DNA from: Ephydatia muelleri
Taxonomy: Eukaryota; Porifera; Demospongiae; Spongillida; Spongillidae
DNA: 64,000 nt
Assembly (NCBI GenBank): GCA_013339895.1
Contig: JABACO010000004.1
Location: 4,170,392 to 4,234,391 of the forward strand
Direction: 5' to 3'
Below are positions 12,211-24,138 of this stretch, piece by piece (the stretch's first letter is position 1; each line of letters opens with the position of its first letter). Under the pieces are notes generated by a model. That model had not been told where the DNA came from and did not search any database. It saw only the letters and a list, made by a program, of their open reading frames with translations. A program made the translations under genes and the position numbers.

Positions 12211-13974
12211 AACAACAAAAACATACATAACATTCATTAAACGTCATTCAAACAAGAGGGCAAAGTTCCCAAAATAGATGCAGCATTGCCTCTCTGAATG
12301 GCAACTGAAAATGTTTGCATGAGGTATGTCAGAGAGCTTCTTTCACCGGTGGTGTTCGCAATGCGGTGACCCAAGTCTGACGAGAAAGACATCGAGCGAG
12401 GGGCGCATAATTTGCACTGCAGCTGGTATAATTCTTTATGGCATGCATCACTCACTACTTCTGAACTCTTTTCACCCCCGCATGCATAATCATATGCACT
12501 GAAGATTTGTCTGTATTATAACTGCCTGTTTTTATATTGTCAGTGATTGATATAAGTTTCATTTCAGAGCATATACATGCAAAGAATGACTCGAGCAATA
12601 CTCCTAGAAATATATATACATCGTTCAAATTGTTCATTCGCAGACCGATTGTGAGTCATTCAAGCTAAGGCTTTTGTGTGATGTGAAGAGAGAAGAAATA
12701 AATGGTAAGGACTAATAAACAGATATGCAAGAATGCACTGATTCAAATAACATACACACACACATAGAGTAAACGCACAAGCATACTTCGTTACGCGTGT
12801 GTAGGTCAATAGCGCACATGTGTACATGTATCACGTGCGCTGTATTTTCCATTTATAGAGTGCTTGTTTTGTGAATCCATTCGAAAATCCACTGCAGGAT
12901 AGAACCCTGAATTGCACCTAATTAAAACCGTATAGTTCTCTCGCTAGGCCAAGGATGAATTAAATAGTTTTTTTTTTTCGACGTGCCAAATTACGACGGA
13001 ATATTTTTAAAGGAATCAACGTTGCTCAAGACAGGATATTCTTGAACCACCTAATTACACTTACACTCGCCTCCTTTAGTTGTACCTCCAAAACATATGT
13101 ATGCTTACATGCACAATGACCAACTGCTAACAGCTACAATGTAGATCAAACGACCATACCCACTGACGTCAGGTTATTAAATATAGTTGTATAGCATATT
13201 ATTAATCCGTAGGTCAAACTAAAGAGGGGCGCCCCTGGCTATTATTGAAATGGCGCCACTGCTGCGCTTTGAACATAATTACCTATAGTAATACTATAGT
13301 GTCTTTCGTTTATGATACGCTGTGATTTCTCGATCGTGATACTCTCTAGCTTGTTGTATCTGTTTGCCGCGTTCTGTCCCGAGATATCCCCACAGAGTGA
13401 TTCCAAACACATCTTATGAATGGCAAATATCAGTACTATCGTGTAGCGCGCACGTGATCCTGTACGTCTTGCAGTCGGCTGTGAAGCACTTTTTTTATTG
13501 CTCACTTTTTTGTTATTGCTTCCATTTTGCTATTTATAATATCGAGTGTACCTGCACTTTTGGGTTGGCTGCTGTAACTATTTGGTTCAGCATCAACCGG
13601 CAGCCGGCAGGCACACCTGTCCAACCAACGCGACGTTGAGGAGTGAGATTAGTCTCATTCCCAGACTGATATGAGTCTGGAAACAAGACCAGACTAAAGG
13701 CCTACATGCATAGGGTTGCGAGCGGATTATGCACACTGTAGTGGATCCTGGTTATGGAGAATTACTAACAGATGCAATAAAATGACACGCTTGAGAAAAT
13801 CACACCTTATTCAACAGGAATTTTTGTTGCACAGAATTGCATGTACCAATTTTCTATTTTCTTAACTAGAAATAATATTGCGCAACGCACCTGTACTGAG
13901 TTTGTGAAATCATTCCATGCGCGTGTCGGCATTTGCTTTGATTAGCACTCATTTGATTTGATTGGCCTACCTGG

Positions 13975-14418
13975 TCAGCACAAACTCGTAACTTCGATCT
14001 TTCCAACGAAGAACCTTGCGTTGCACCCTCCGCAATAGTCATCCACGCAGACTGCGCTAGGGTAGTTGTCACAGTGGGCGAAGGTACATGGTGCGATCAG
14101 GCACTGCACCGGATGCGGACATCCTGCCGGTAGGAGAAGACACTAGTAAAAAAAAAAAAAAAAAAAAAACGCACACTACCGCGCACGCAGCACGCAAGCA
14201 AGTGTGATATAATTCTTCCACTGCTGTGGTGAACTGCATGGGTGTCTGGGACCGAAACTACGGTAAGACTTAGACCACAGCACATACTATCAAGGCATAT
14301 TCGCGCACGTGATTATGTCCACACGGGCTCCGTACATTATACCGACATATGGTGACTTACCACTTGCATTTACTAGGCAGAGGCTTGATACAATTCCAAA
14401 TATTATTGCTATCTTCAT
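13975..14418 (-). CDS. Small secreted Cys-rich protein, copy 4
   Basis: Exon 1 is 14,361-14,418 and exon 2 is 13,975-14,123, both minus strand, giving 68 residues. The signal peptide is identical to the other copies. The start of the mature region is three residues shorter (CPHPVQC instead of CPPGQDPVQC). The rest matches copy 5, including CVDDYCGGC and the terminal VTSLC, so all eight mature cysteines are kept. The intron has a long A-run on this strand. It is intact and could be expressed. The function is unknown. Confidence 0.7.
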
Positions 14419-14529
14419 TGCTTGACTGAAATAAGGGACATTAAAGCATACAAGTATGCCTCCATGCACGCATGATGGGCAAGTTAATTTTACTTGGACA
14501 GATCCTTACCGTAGAACGTTATCCGATAC

Positions 14530-15425
14530 TCGAATAGGGATGGAGCCAGAATGCTGGTAATTTAAGCTTACTATCGAGACACTACATTTCCACGCCCTTC
14601 CGTCCGCTCATGCGCACTAGCCAGCAAAGCCAGAAGCCTTAATACTTGTGTGTTTGTGTGTACGGAAGCTCACGAAATAAATAGACACATGGGCAGCCAC
14701 TAGATGCTGATCATGTACGTTATGCGAGGCCAATTACGTCTGGTATAATGCCATAGGCATAGCATCGCATCGGTTTCTTTCGAACATGTAGATTGATGTA
14801 TCTTTCTATATTTTTGATTTTTATAAAGCAAATGTCCTTCCACCATTCGATCCTCAGTCGAAGTGTAAAATATTACCAATACTGTACAGCTTATTCAAAT
14901 AAAAATAAATATACTCATTTTATTTTCTCCTCTTAGTTTATTTGGACATATAGGGTGGCAATTAAATGTGTATATCTCCATAGTTTACATAGTGGTGTAG
15001 GTTTCACTTATTTGAAATGCTCTGTGTCCTCGAATCAATTTTAGAAACAATGGTATGGTACAGTAATTTGATCTAATTTGAAAAGGAAAGGGTGTAGTTG
15101 TGCTCACCCAAACAGGTATAAGCATGCATAGACAAAACAAAAACAGACAACTGATTCATGCATTCATGGTATGTTTAAAATGGAAAAGGATGCACAACAA
15201 GTTGATGTTTGAAACATGAATGATCGTTTATTAGTATATTACACACCATGCAAGTAAATCCAATAGGATTATTTTTTACTTGCAAAATATTTGCTTTGGA
15301 TCATTATTTGGAAAGGTCAACTGTTCATAGGTGTATTGGTTCACATAATCCAACAATTGAAACCTGCTCTGCATATAAACATGTCCAGAACTTAAAATTA
15401 TTTGAATTGTGTGCTGTTATTATTG
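14530..15425. other. Non-coding part of palindrome P2
   Basis: AT-rich sequence mirrored at 19,110-20,000. A 60-codon open frame at 15,248-15,430 is not recognised. There is no other coding signal. Confidence 0.55.
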
Positions 15426-15429
15426 AGTG

Positions 15430-15935
15430 AACAAAGTTCTCGATGCATGGGCTTCCTTGTCACAAGTTATATTGATGATGTCCTTGTCAACTTAAAGGAC
15501 CACAAGGAACAGCTTCAGCCAGTGTTTGCATGACTCTCATGGGCAGGGCTGACCATAAGAGGAGCAAAATGCCTAATTGGGATGAAAGAGGTTCCATATT
15601 AGACCCTGTATTCTCAGCAGCTGATATGGCCCCTGATGCAAAAGGCATCCCAATGTCTTTGGACAGAGAGTTGCCAAGCAGCATTGGAGGTGCTGAAGAA
15701 GAGCCTCACCCATACACCAGTGAAGTGCTACACATCACTTTACAAATCATTCATTCTGCAAACAGAGGCAAGTGCTGTAGGAATAGGAGCCGTGCTGGAG
15801 CAAGAAGGACACGTAGTTGCGTATGCCAGTCGGAGTCTGACACTATACCAGAAAGGTAATATAGCGTCATTGAACGAGAATGTTTGGCAGTTGTGTTTGC
15901 TGTGAAGCAGTTTAGGCATACGTTCTGGGGACTGA
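15430..15935 (+). pseudogene. Ty3/gypsy pol remnant (RT end and RNase H start)
   Basis: Reading across several frames gives, in order, the reverse-transcriptase YIDDVLVN box (near 15,465), a stretch matching the RT thumb (LTIRGAKC, MKEVPYL), then a clear RNase H start (FILQTEASAVGIGAVLEQ, then HVVAYASRSLT) ending at AVKQFRHTFWG. Frame changes between these blocks show decay. After CTGGGGAC the left arm skips about 200 bp of RNase H that the right arm keeps. Confidence 0.85.
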
Positions 15936-16350
15936 CGAGTTATGTTCCTCCCCCTCTACTTGACGCTGTAGCGTTTCCGCTTCTCAACAGCTGTTTCTTC
16001 TAGATCTTGCTAATGCATGCACTTGCATGGTTGATCATTCACCCGAGGTCTCAGGTAGTAGTAGTATAGCTGCACGCGCTGTCTGTATTGAATCATGCAC
16101 GGGTTTTTTCTTTTCTTATTGATTCAAGGTCGTCAAGTCAACCTCTCCAGCTGCTGTTCAATTGAGTCTTTGACCACCTTGTCACGAGCATAGATTATTA
16201 CATAGATTACGTACGTATATCTATATAATCTATGTCACGAGCAATCTATGCCGAAATTTGCTGCGTGTATGAACGCAGCACAATTTAATGTACTTAAGTC
16301 AATAGACTACGCATCGTCCAGGCGCCATCAGCTGTTTCGATGGTGGTTGC

Positions 16351-17361
16351 ATCATCTCCTCATCAAAGAAGTTTAATGCATCGGTAGACTGGCTGGGTTT
16401 GATGACTGTAGCCAGCTCAGGTGAATCATTCTGCAAAAGCCTCGCAAGCTAGAGTGTAACTGCGACGTGGGATCAATGGCTGACACAAAGTAGCTTCAAA
16501 GTAGCTCCCTGGAGTCTGCACACCTGTTGGCAATGAACATGAAAACATTACAAATAATCTCCAATAGGTTATCCCATGCAACATGTCAGTATTTTGGCAG
16601 CATGGAACTCTTCGCAGCAGGTGGGAAAAAAAGTGTAGCCTTTGGTGCTGATAAGTTCATATTTGGCCAGGTTGATGTGAGATCCTGTGCAGGACCCAAT
16701 TCCTGTGTATCTCCGCCATTTGGGTCTGACATATAAAAGCTAACTTCTTATATAATCTAAAGGACACACATACACGTCACTCAAACATATCAGAGGCAAT
16801 GCATCTGAACATATGACAGTAGCATTTGCTGAGTTTCAGCCTGCCATAAAGGTCAGTGAGGACCACTGCCTTTGGCCTTGTTGGAGCTAAGTGCTAAATG
16901 AGAGGCTAGACATGGACATTGACTCCATGGACCCCCGAGACCATATGCGTCCACTACCATGGGGGAACCGGCCCACCCCTGCTCCTTGCATATTGAGTCA
17001 TCGGCTTCATGCTTCCTCTGTTAAGTAGCTCGATTGGCACACCTGCTAAGAGTCACGCTTCCAATAGAAATTTAGAGTTTAGAGGTGACTTCACAGACAT
17101 GTCAAAGACAGTTGGCTTACACACAACCAGCTGGGAACCAGGATGTCAGCACGGCATGTGATCATGGTCGTGGATAAGATTACTTCCAGCCTGTACACTT
17201 ACATTCAGGTGGGCTCTGCAACATGCCTCGTGCAGCTAGAGTGTCTCCGAGCTTATGATGACACTGAAGAACACTTGTACTGATGGGAAGGAAGATGGGG
17301 AAACTAGCTTAAACACAGGAGTAGCACACAAATAGACCCTGCCCCAAGAACCATGCATGTA
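16351..17361. other. Segment present only in the left arm of P2
   Basis: Homology to the right arm stops at about 16,350 and resumes near 17,361, so about 1 kb was inserted here or deleted from the right arm. On the minus strand a frame starting MSDPNGGDTQ (from 16,729) could be a retroelement gag start, but I cannot confirm it. No terminal repeats or target duplication were found. Confidence 0.45.
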
Positions 17362-17520
17362 TCGAGCACTGCACTACTATCCAGTAGCTATCCATATGGT
17401 GGTGCCAGGAGTAAGAGAGCTCCTGCTTCAACCCTCACCCCAAGATGTTCGTTTTGGCGAAGGTCTACAAGTACATCTCGCAGCTGCTTATGGCAGAATA
17501 TCACATTGTTACCACACCTA

Positions 17521-17908
17521 CAGGACACTGCAGGGTGGACCAGTGGATCCAGTGCTATATCAGGACACTGCAGGGTGGACCAGTGGATCCAGTGCTATAT
17601 CAGGACACTGCAGGGTGGACCAGTGGATCCAGTGCTATATCAGGACACTGCAGGGTGGACCAGTGGATCCAGTGCTATATCAGGACACTGCAGGGTGGAC
17701 CAGTGGATCCAGTGCTATAACAGGACACTGCAGGGTGGACCAGTGGATCCAGTGCTATATCAGGACACTACCAGTGGATCCAGTGCTATATCAGGACACT
17801 GCAGGGTGGACCAGTGGATCCAGTGCTATAACAGGACACTGCAGGGTGGACCAGTGGATCCAGTGCTAAGCACTGGATCCACTGGTCCACCCTGCAGTGT
17901 CCTGTAGG
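17521..17908. repeat. 40-bp tandem repeat at the centre of palindrome P2
   Basis: Six full 40-bp units, one shortened unit and two further units run head to tail from 17,521, each starting CAGGACACTGCAGGGTGGAC and containing PstI (CTGCAG) and BamHI (GGATCC) palindromes. At about 17,868 the sequence turns over into one inverted unit, ending near 17,908. The flanks (17,365-17,520 and 17,909-18,060) are reverse complements. Units are nearly identical, which suggests recent expansion. The long open frames across it follow from repeat length and are not genes. Confidence 0.9.
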
Positions 17909-18479
17909 TGTGGTAACAATGTGATATTGAGCCATAATCAGATGTGATATGTACCTGTAGACCTTCGCCAAAAGGAACATCTTGGGGTGAAGGTTGAAGC
18001 AGGAGCTCTCTTACTCCTGGCACCACCATATATGGATAGCTACTTGATAGTAGTTTTTCCTGGTGCAGGCCACCACCATCATAACAGCGAATTGTGACTG
18101 GAGCGAGGTGCAGTCAATTAACTTTAGTACATTACATTGTGCCACATTCATACACGCAGCAAATTTCTGCATAAATTGCTCGTGGTATACAGGTAGATTA
18201 TATAGACTACGTACGTACACGTACGTAGTCTACATAATCTAGGTGGTCAAAGACGCAATTGAACAGCAGCTGGAGAGGTTGACCTGACGACCTTGAATCA
18301 ATAAGAAAAAAACTCCGTGCATGATTAATACAGACAGTGCAGCTACTACTTCTACCTGAGACCACGGGTGAATGATCAACCATGCAAGTGCATGCATGAG
18401 AAAGATCTAGAAGAAACAGCTGTTGAGCAGTGGAAACGCTACAGCGTCTCGTGGAGGGGAAGGAACATAACTCGTCAGT

Positions 18480-19125
18480 CCCCAGAGAGCGATCTTTCTG
18501 ATTTGGACTGACTCCTTCTCTTTGTCGACTCGTTGTAATTTGTTTGGGTATACCTTCTCGGTATTCTATTTCGAAGTCAGATAATCCTGTAATGCAAGTG
18601 CCCATCGTCACAATCTTCCTTCCATTTTCTGTGCAGAGAGCCACTGAAGTGTCAGGTGGTCTCTATAAACTACAAATGGTCGTCCAAGCAAGTATTACCT
18701 AAACTGCTTCACAGCAAACACAACTGCCAAACTGTATTACTTTTCTGGTAGTGTCAGGCTCCGACTGGCATATGCAACTACATGTCCTTCTTGCTCCAGT
18801 ACCGCTCCTATTCCTACAGCACTTGCATCTGTTTGCAGAATGAATGATTGGTGCTTGGGTGAGGCTCTTCTTCAGCACCTCCAATGCTGTTTGGCAACTC
18901 TCTGTCCAAAGACATTGGGATGCCTTTTGCATCAGGAGCCATATCAGCTGCTGAGAATACAGGGTCTAATATGGAACCTCTTTCATCCCAATTAGGCATT
19001 TTGCTCCTCTTAAGGTCAGCCCTGCCCATGAGAGTCATGCAAACACCGGCTGAAGCTGTTCCTTTTGGTCCTTTAAGTTGACAAGGACATCATCATTATA
19101 ACTTGTGACAAGGAAGCCCATGAGT
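18480..19125 (-). pseudogene. Ty3/gypsy pol remnant, longer mirror copy
   Basis: Minus-strand counterpart of 15,430-15,935. It contains the RT box altered to YNDDVLVN, the RNase H start and, unlike the left arm, the RNase H continuation (LGRPFVVYRDHLTLQWLSAQ, then FEIEYREGIP). Several frameshifts are present, so it is not functional. The extra 200 bp indicates that the left copy lost sequence after the duplication. Confidence 0.85.
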
Positions 19126-20118
19126 ACTTTGTTCACTCATTAACAGCACACAATTCAGAGCAGGTTTCAATTGTTGGATTATGTGAACCAATACACCTAT
19201 GAACAGTTGACCTTTCCAAATAATGATCCAAAGCAAATATTTTGCAAGTAAAAAATAATCCTATTGGATTTACTTGCATGGTGTGTAATATACTAATAAA
19301 CGATCATTCATGTTTCAAACATCAACTTGTTGTGCATCCTTTTCCATTTTAAACATACCATGAATGCATGAATCAGTTGTCTGTTTTTGTTTTGTCTATG
19401 CATGCTTATACCTGTTTGGGTGAGCACAACTACACCCTTTCCTTTTCAAATTAGATCAATGTACTGTACCATACCGTTGTTTCTAAAATTGATTCGAGGA
19501 CACAGAGCATTTCAAATAAGTGAAACCTACACCAGTATACATGTATGTAAACTATGGAGATATACACATTTAATTGCCACCCTATATGTCCAAATAAACT
19601 AAGAGGAGAAAATTAAATGAGTATATTTATTTTTATTTGAATAAGCTGTACAGTATTGGTAATATTTTACACTTCGACTGAGGATCGAATGGTGGAAGGA
19701 CATTTGCTTTATAAAAATCGAAAGTATAGAAAGATACATTAATCTACATGTTGGACGGTAATCGATGCGATGCTATGCCTATGGCATTATACCAGACGTA
19801 CATGTAATTGGCCTCACATAACGTATATGATCAGCATCTAGTGGCTGTCCGTGTGGCTATTTACATCGTGAGCTTCCGTACACACAAACACACAAGTATT
19901 AAGGCTTCTGGCTTTGCGGGCTAGTGCGCATGAGCGGACGGATGGGCGTGGAAATGTAGTGTCTCGATAGTAAGCTTAAATTACCAGCATTCTGGCTCCA
20001 TCCCTATTCGAGTATCGGATAACGTTCTACGGTAAGGATCTGTCCAGGTAAAATTAACTTGCCCATCATGCGTGGTGGCATACTTGTATGCTTTAATGTC
20101 CCTTATTTCAGTCAAGCA

Positions 20119-20543
20119 ATGAAGATAGCAATAATATTTGGAATTGTATCAAGCCTCTGCCTAGTAAATGCAAGTGGTAAGTCACCATATGTCGGTACAA
20201 TGTACGGAGCCCGTGTGGACATAATCACGTGCGCGAATATGCCTTGATATATAGTATGCGTTGCGGTCTACCGTAGTCTCGGTCCCAGACACCCAGTTCA
20301 CCACAGCAGTGGAAGAATTATATCCCACTTGCGTGCGTGCGTGGTAGTGTGCGCTTTCTTTACGAGCGCTTTCTCCTACTGGCAGGATGTCCACCTGGAC
20401 AGGATCCGGTGCAGTGCCTGATCGCACCATGTACCTTCGCCCACTGTGACAACTACCCTAGCGCAGTCTGCGTGGACGACTATTGCGGAGGGTGCAACGC
20501 AAGGTTCTTCGTTGGAAAGATCGAAGTTACGAGTTTGTGCTGA
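20119..20543 (+). CDS. Small secreted Cys-rich protein, copy 5 (best intact copy)
   Basis: Exon 1 (20,119-20,176) and exon 2 (20,386-20,543) join in phase 1 to give 71 residues. Residues 1-19 form a signal peptide with a hydrophobic core and a small-residue end (VNAS). The mature part has eight cysteines in about 52 residues (C-x8-C-x4-C-x4-C-x7-C-x4-C-x2-C-x12-C), enough for four disulfides. The donor is GTAAGT and the acceptor follows a CT-rich tract. There is no poly-T expansion in this intron. Function is not recognised. It could be an inhibitor, matrix or defence-type secreted peptide, but nothing here decides that. Confidence 0.72.
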
Positions 20544-21245
20544 CCAGGTAGGCCAATCAAATCAAATGAGTGCTAATCAAAGCAAATGCCCGACACGCGC
20601 ATGTAACTATACAGGTGCGTTGTGCAATACTTTTTGCAGTAATTTCTAGTGAAGAAAAATGCAATTCTGCGCAAAAATTCCTGTTGACACTCAGACAATG
20701 AATAAGGTGTGATTTTCTCAAGCGTGTCATTTTATTGCATCTGTTAGTAATTCTTCATAACCATGATCACCGCAGTGTACATAATCGCTCGCAACCCTAT
20801 ACATGTATGTCTTTAATCTGGTCTCGTTTCTAGACTCATATCAGTCTGGGAACGAGACTAATCTCACGTCGTGTTGGTTGGACAGGTGTGCCTGCCGGTT
20901 GATGCTGGACACATAGTTACAGCAGCCAACCCAAAAGTGCAGGTACACTCGATATTATAAATAGCAAAATGGAAGCAAAGCGGTCAACGAAAGTGAAAGA
21001 TATAAAAGTGCTTCACAGCCGACTGCTATAGACGTACAGGATCACGTGCGCGCTACACGATAATACTGATAGTTGCCATTGATAAGAAGTGTTTGGAATC
21101 ACTCTATGTGGATATCTCGGGACAGAACGCGGCAAATAGATACAACAAGCTAGAGAGTATTATGATCGAGAAATCATAAACGAAAGACACGTGACTCTAG
21201 TACAGTAGGTGAAATTATGTTCGACGCGCGCCATTACAATAATAG

Positions 21246-21405
21246 CACAGGAAAAAATGGGTCGAATCAAGTTTTGATTTTATAAAGGATTTTAAAATCC
21301 TCTGTAAAATCATTGTGTGACTGAACAATAAAATCAAACGCGTGTGATTTTTACTGTTCAATCACGTAATGATTCCAAAGTGATTCTACGTGTTTTTTTC
21401 CTGTG
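21246..21405. mobile_element. 160-bp hairpin MITE with 3-bp target duplication (TAG)
   Basis: Ends are CACAGGAAAAAA and its complement, flanked by TAG at 21,243-21,245 and 21,406-21,408. The equivalent position in the window's first unit (near 1,262) has a single TAG and no element. It is the same family as 1,571-1,732, with terminal similarity, subterminal TCGAATCA and a central TGTGATTTT. Confidence 0.85.
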
Positions 21406-21561
21406 TAGCCAGGGGCGCCCCCCTTTAGTTTGACCCACGGAGTAATAATATGCTATGCAACTATACTTAATAACCTAACGTCAGTGGGTATGGTCGATTG
21501 ATCTACATTGTAACTGGTAGCAATTGGCCGTTGTGCATGTACGCATACACAAACAATATTA

Positions 21562-23142
21562 CAGTGGATAACATGATAATTGACCCTATTTTTTTCTTCA
21601 TCACCTTTATGTTTGCTCCTGTGTATTGTAGCAATAGAATGTCGAAATGAAAATCTGATTGTACAGAAATGTTTTGCCATGATTGGTCAATGCTATATAA
21701 AAAATACAATAGTTAACTGACTTCAATAGTTAAGATGCATATAGTTAGTGGTCCCCCTCCAAAGAAATGTTTTCAATGATTTCTCCCTGCCCAGTTGGTG
21801 GATTGATACGAAATTTAGAGCTTGATAGTAGAAATCGATTGGCCAAGTTTGTTTTTAAACCCGGGAAAAAGGTAAGGCATTGTAATACCTGAGGTGCCAT
21901 TTAAGTTCCTCCAAGGGTTAGAAAAAACATTTTCTAATACGCGATTGATATAGAACAGAAGTTTGTACAAATATTGAAATATGGTCTACCGACCGTAAAA
22001 ATGCTATTCTGGGGCTTAAGGAGTAACAAATAACGTTCTCAAGTGCGACAGAGCAAACACGTAGCCATTTTAATGAATTTCATAAAAATCGTGACGCAAT
22101 GGCAATTTCATTCGGTCTGCTATGGCGGAGAGCGTTGTTGATATTGATGGAAACGGTTCTTTTCAGAACCAAACCGAGGATGTAGCAAGTTCATCAAGGT
22201 CCGCAGCCAGAAAGGCGGCTGCTTGGAAGGAGCTACTGAAAAAGAAGCCCAGAGGACGGTATTTTGCCAATACGAAACCCCGTGAGCGACGCATCTGCCG
22301 AGTTTGAAGGGAATCGTAGGAGAAGCACACCTGATATTGCCGCAGATGCTATTAAAGAGCTGGAAAGCTTAGCTGGTTACATGCCCGACCTTTCAGATAC
22401 GGACGCAAGAGATCTGGCATTACGTTTATACTTTATTGAGTTGGCTGATGGCGTGTCACCAAGTGTTGCCCAGGATAAAGTGAGCAAGTGAGCTTTCTGG
22501 CTGCGGACCTTGATGAACTTGCTACATCCTCGGTTTGGTTCTGAAAAGAACCGTTTCCATCAATATCAACCGCCATAGCAAACCGAATGAATATTGTCAT
22601 TGCGTTAATGTAATTCATTAAAAATTTACAAAAATGGCTACGTGTTTTGCTCTGTCGCACTTGAGAACGTTATTTGTATAGCAACGTTACTCCTTAAGCC
22701 CCAGAATAGCAATTTTACGGTCGGTAGACCATATTCCTATATTTGTACAAACTTCTGTTCTGTATCAATCGCGTATTAGAAAATGTTTTTTCTAACCTTG
22801 GAGGAACTTAAATGGCACCTCAGGTATTATAATGCCTTACCTTTTTCCCGTGTTTAAAAACCAACTCGGCCAATCGATTTCTACTATCAAGCTCTAAATT
22901 TCGTATCAATCCACCAACTGCGCAGGGAGAAATCACATTTTTTTGGAGGGGGACCACTAACTATTGATGTATCTTGACTGTTGAAGTCAGTTAACTATTG
23001 TATTTTTATATAGCATTGATCAATCATGGCAAAACATTTCTGTACTATCAGATTTTCATTTCGACATTATATTGCTACAATACACAGGAGCAAACATAAA
23101 GGTGATGAAGAAAAAAAATAGGGTTAATCACGTTATCCACTG
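21562..23142. mobile_element. 1.6-kb long-TIR element, Tc1/mariner-like ends
   Basis: The two halves (about 21,562-22,217 and 22,490-23,142) are reverse complements around a spacer of about 270 bp. Ends are CAGTGGATAAC...GTTATCCACTG, bordered by TA on both sides, which fits Tc1/mariner-type insertion. The element interrupts the repeated unit, since the flanks rejoin at GTTTTGGAGGTACAACT as in the first unit. No transposase is visible. The left half and spacer hold a reading frame starting MAESVVDIDG (22,122) and a second frame through the spacer (SAEFEGNRRR to AQDKVSK). This may be captured host coding sequence. Confidence 0.75.
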
Positions 23143-23861
23143 TAGTTTATATTTATGTTTTGGAGGTACAACTAAAGGAGGCGAGTGTAAGTGATCCACA
23201 TATAAAATTAGGTGGTTCAAGAATATCCTGTCTTGAGCATCGTTGAGTCCCATTAAAACATTCTGTACTAACGTCGTAATTTGCCCGTCGAATAATAAAG
23301 CAAACTATTTAACTGATCCTTAGTCTAGCGAGAGAAATATATACGTTTCACTCTTATTGAGAATAGGTGCAATTCATTCCTGCAGTGGATTTTCACTCTA
23401 TAAATGGAAAATATAGCGCACGTGATACATGTACATATACTAATATTGCGCTACTGACCTACACACGCTACTTACACGCAAGGAAGTATGCTTGTGCGTT
23501 TACTCTAGGTGTTTGCATATTATTTGAATCAGTGCATTCTTGCATATCTGTTGATTTGTCCTTACCATTTGTTTCTTCTCTCTTCACATCACACAAAAGC
23601 CTAGCTTGAATGACTCACAATCTGTCCGCGTTGCAATGAACAATTTGAACAATGTATATATAGGAGGAGTATTACTCGAGTCATTCTTTGCATGTATATG
23701 CTATGAAATGAAGCTTACATTTATCACTGATAATATACTGTTACAATACAGACAAATCTTCAGTGCATATGATTATGCATGCGGGCATTACGGGGTGAAA
23801 AGAGTTGAGAAGTAGTGAGTGATGCAAGCCATAAAGAATTTTGCCAGTGCAAATTAATTAT

Positions 23862-24138
23862 TATCCGATACCGTATATACAGAGCGCAAGCCACGCCCCT
23901 CCCCGCCCCCCTCTCTCCCTCCCCCTCGTCTCCCCCCTCCCCTCTCCCTCCTTCCTTTCCATAGAAATTATACACATCTATACGCCTACCCTGATAACAG
24001 AATCTCTTACGGCATTAAATATAGTATACGAACCGTGCCGTTCTGTAGTCTGTCACCTCATTACTGCAAATCTTTCCGACAGAGACTCAGGCTCTTGTGC
24101 TTATATAAAGATTAATGATACTGAAGAGAATAAGATTA
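23862..24138. other. Junction sequence with a pyrimidine-rich tract
   Basis: Sequence outside the palindrome unit. A C/T-rich low-complexity tract runs from about 23,890 to 23,960. No convincing gene. Confidence 0.5.

Larger units (their letters stand above)
8264..14525 (-). repeat. Right arm of palindrome P1
   Basis: Reverse complement of 1-6,400. It lacks the MITE found at 1,571-1,732, showing the empty site with a single ATC near 12,950. The right part (from about 12,408) also serves as the left arm of the second palindrome P2, so the unit is present at least three times in alternating orientation. Confidence 0.9.
17869..23861 (+). repeat. Right arm of palindrome P2
   Basis: Reverse complement of about 12,408-17,868, and therefore a third copy, in plus orientation, of the unit starting the window. 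Right-arm-only insertions are a MITE (21,246-21,405) and a long-TIR element (21,562-23,142). Homology ends abruptly at 23,861 inside the 'GTGCAAATTA' phrase, where sequence unrelated to the unit begins. Confidence 0.85.

Noticed and set aside
17521..17760. Regular repeats resembling a CRISPR array
   Set aside because: Units are contiguous with no unique spacers, and the context is eukaryotic.
17353..17907. A 184-codon frame with DPVLYQDTAGWTSG-type repeats
   Set aside because: It is the 40-bp tandem repeat read through. Since 40 is not a multiple of three, all frames rotate and stay open.
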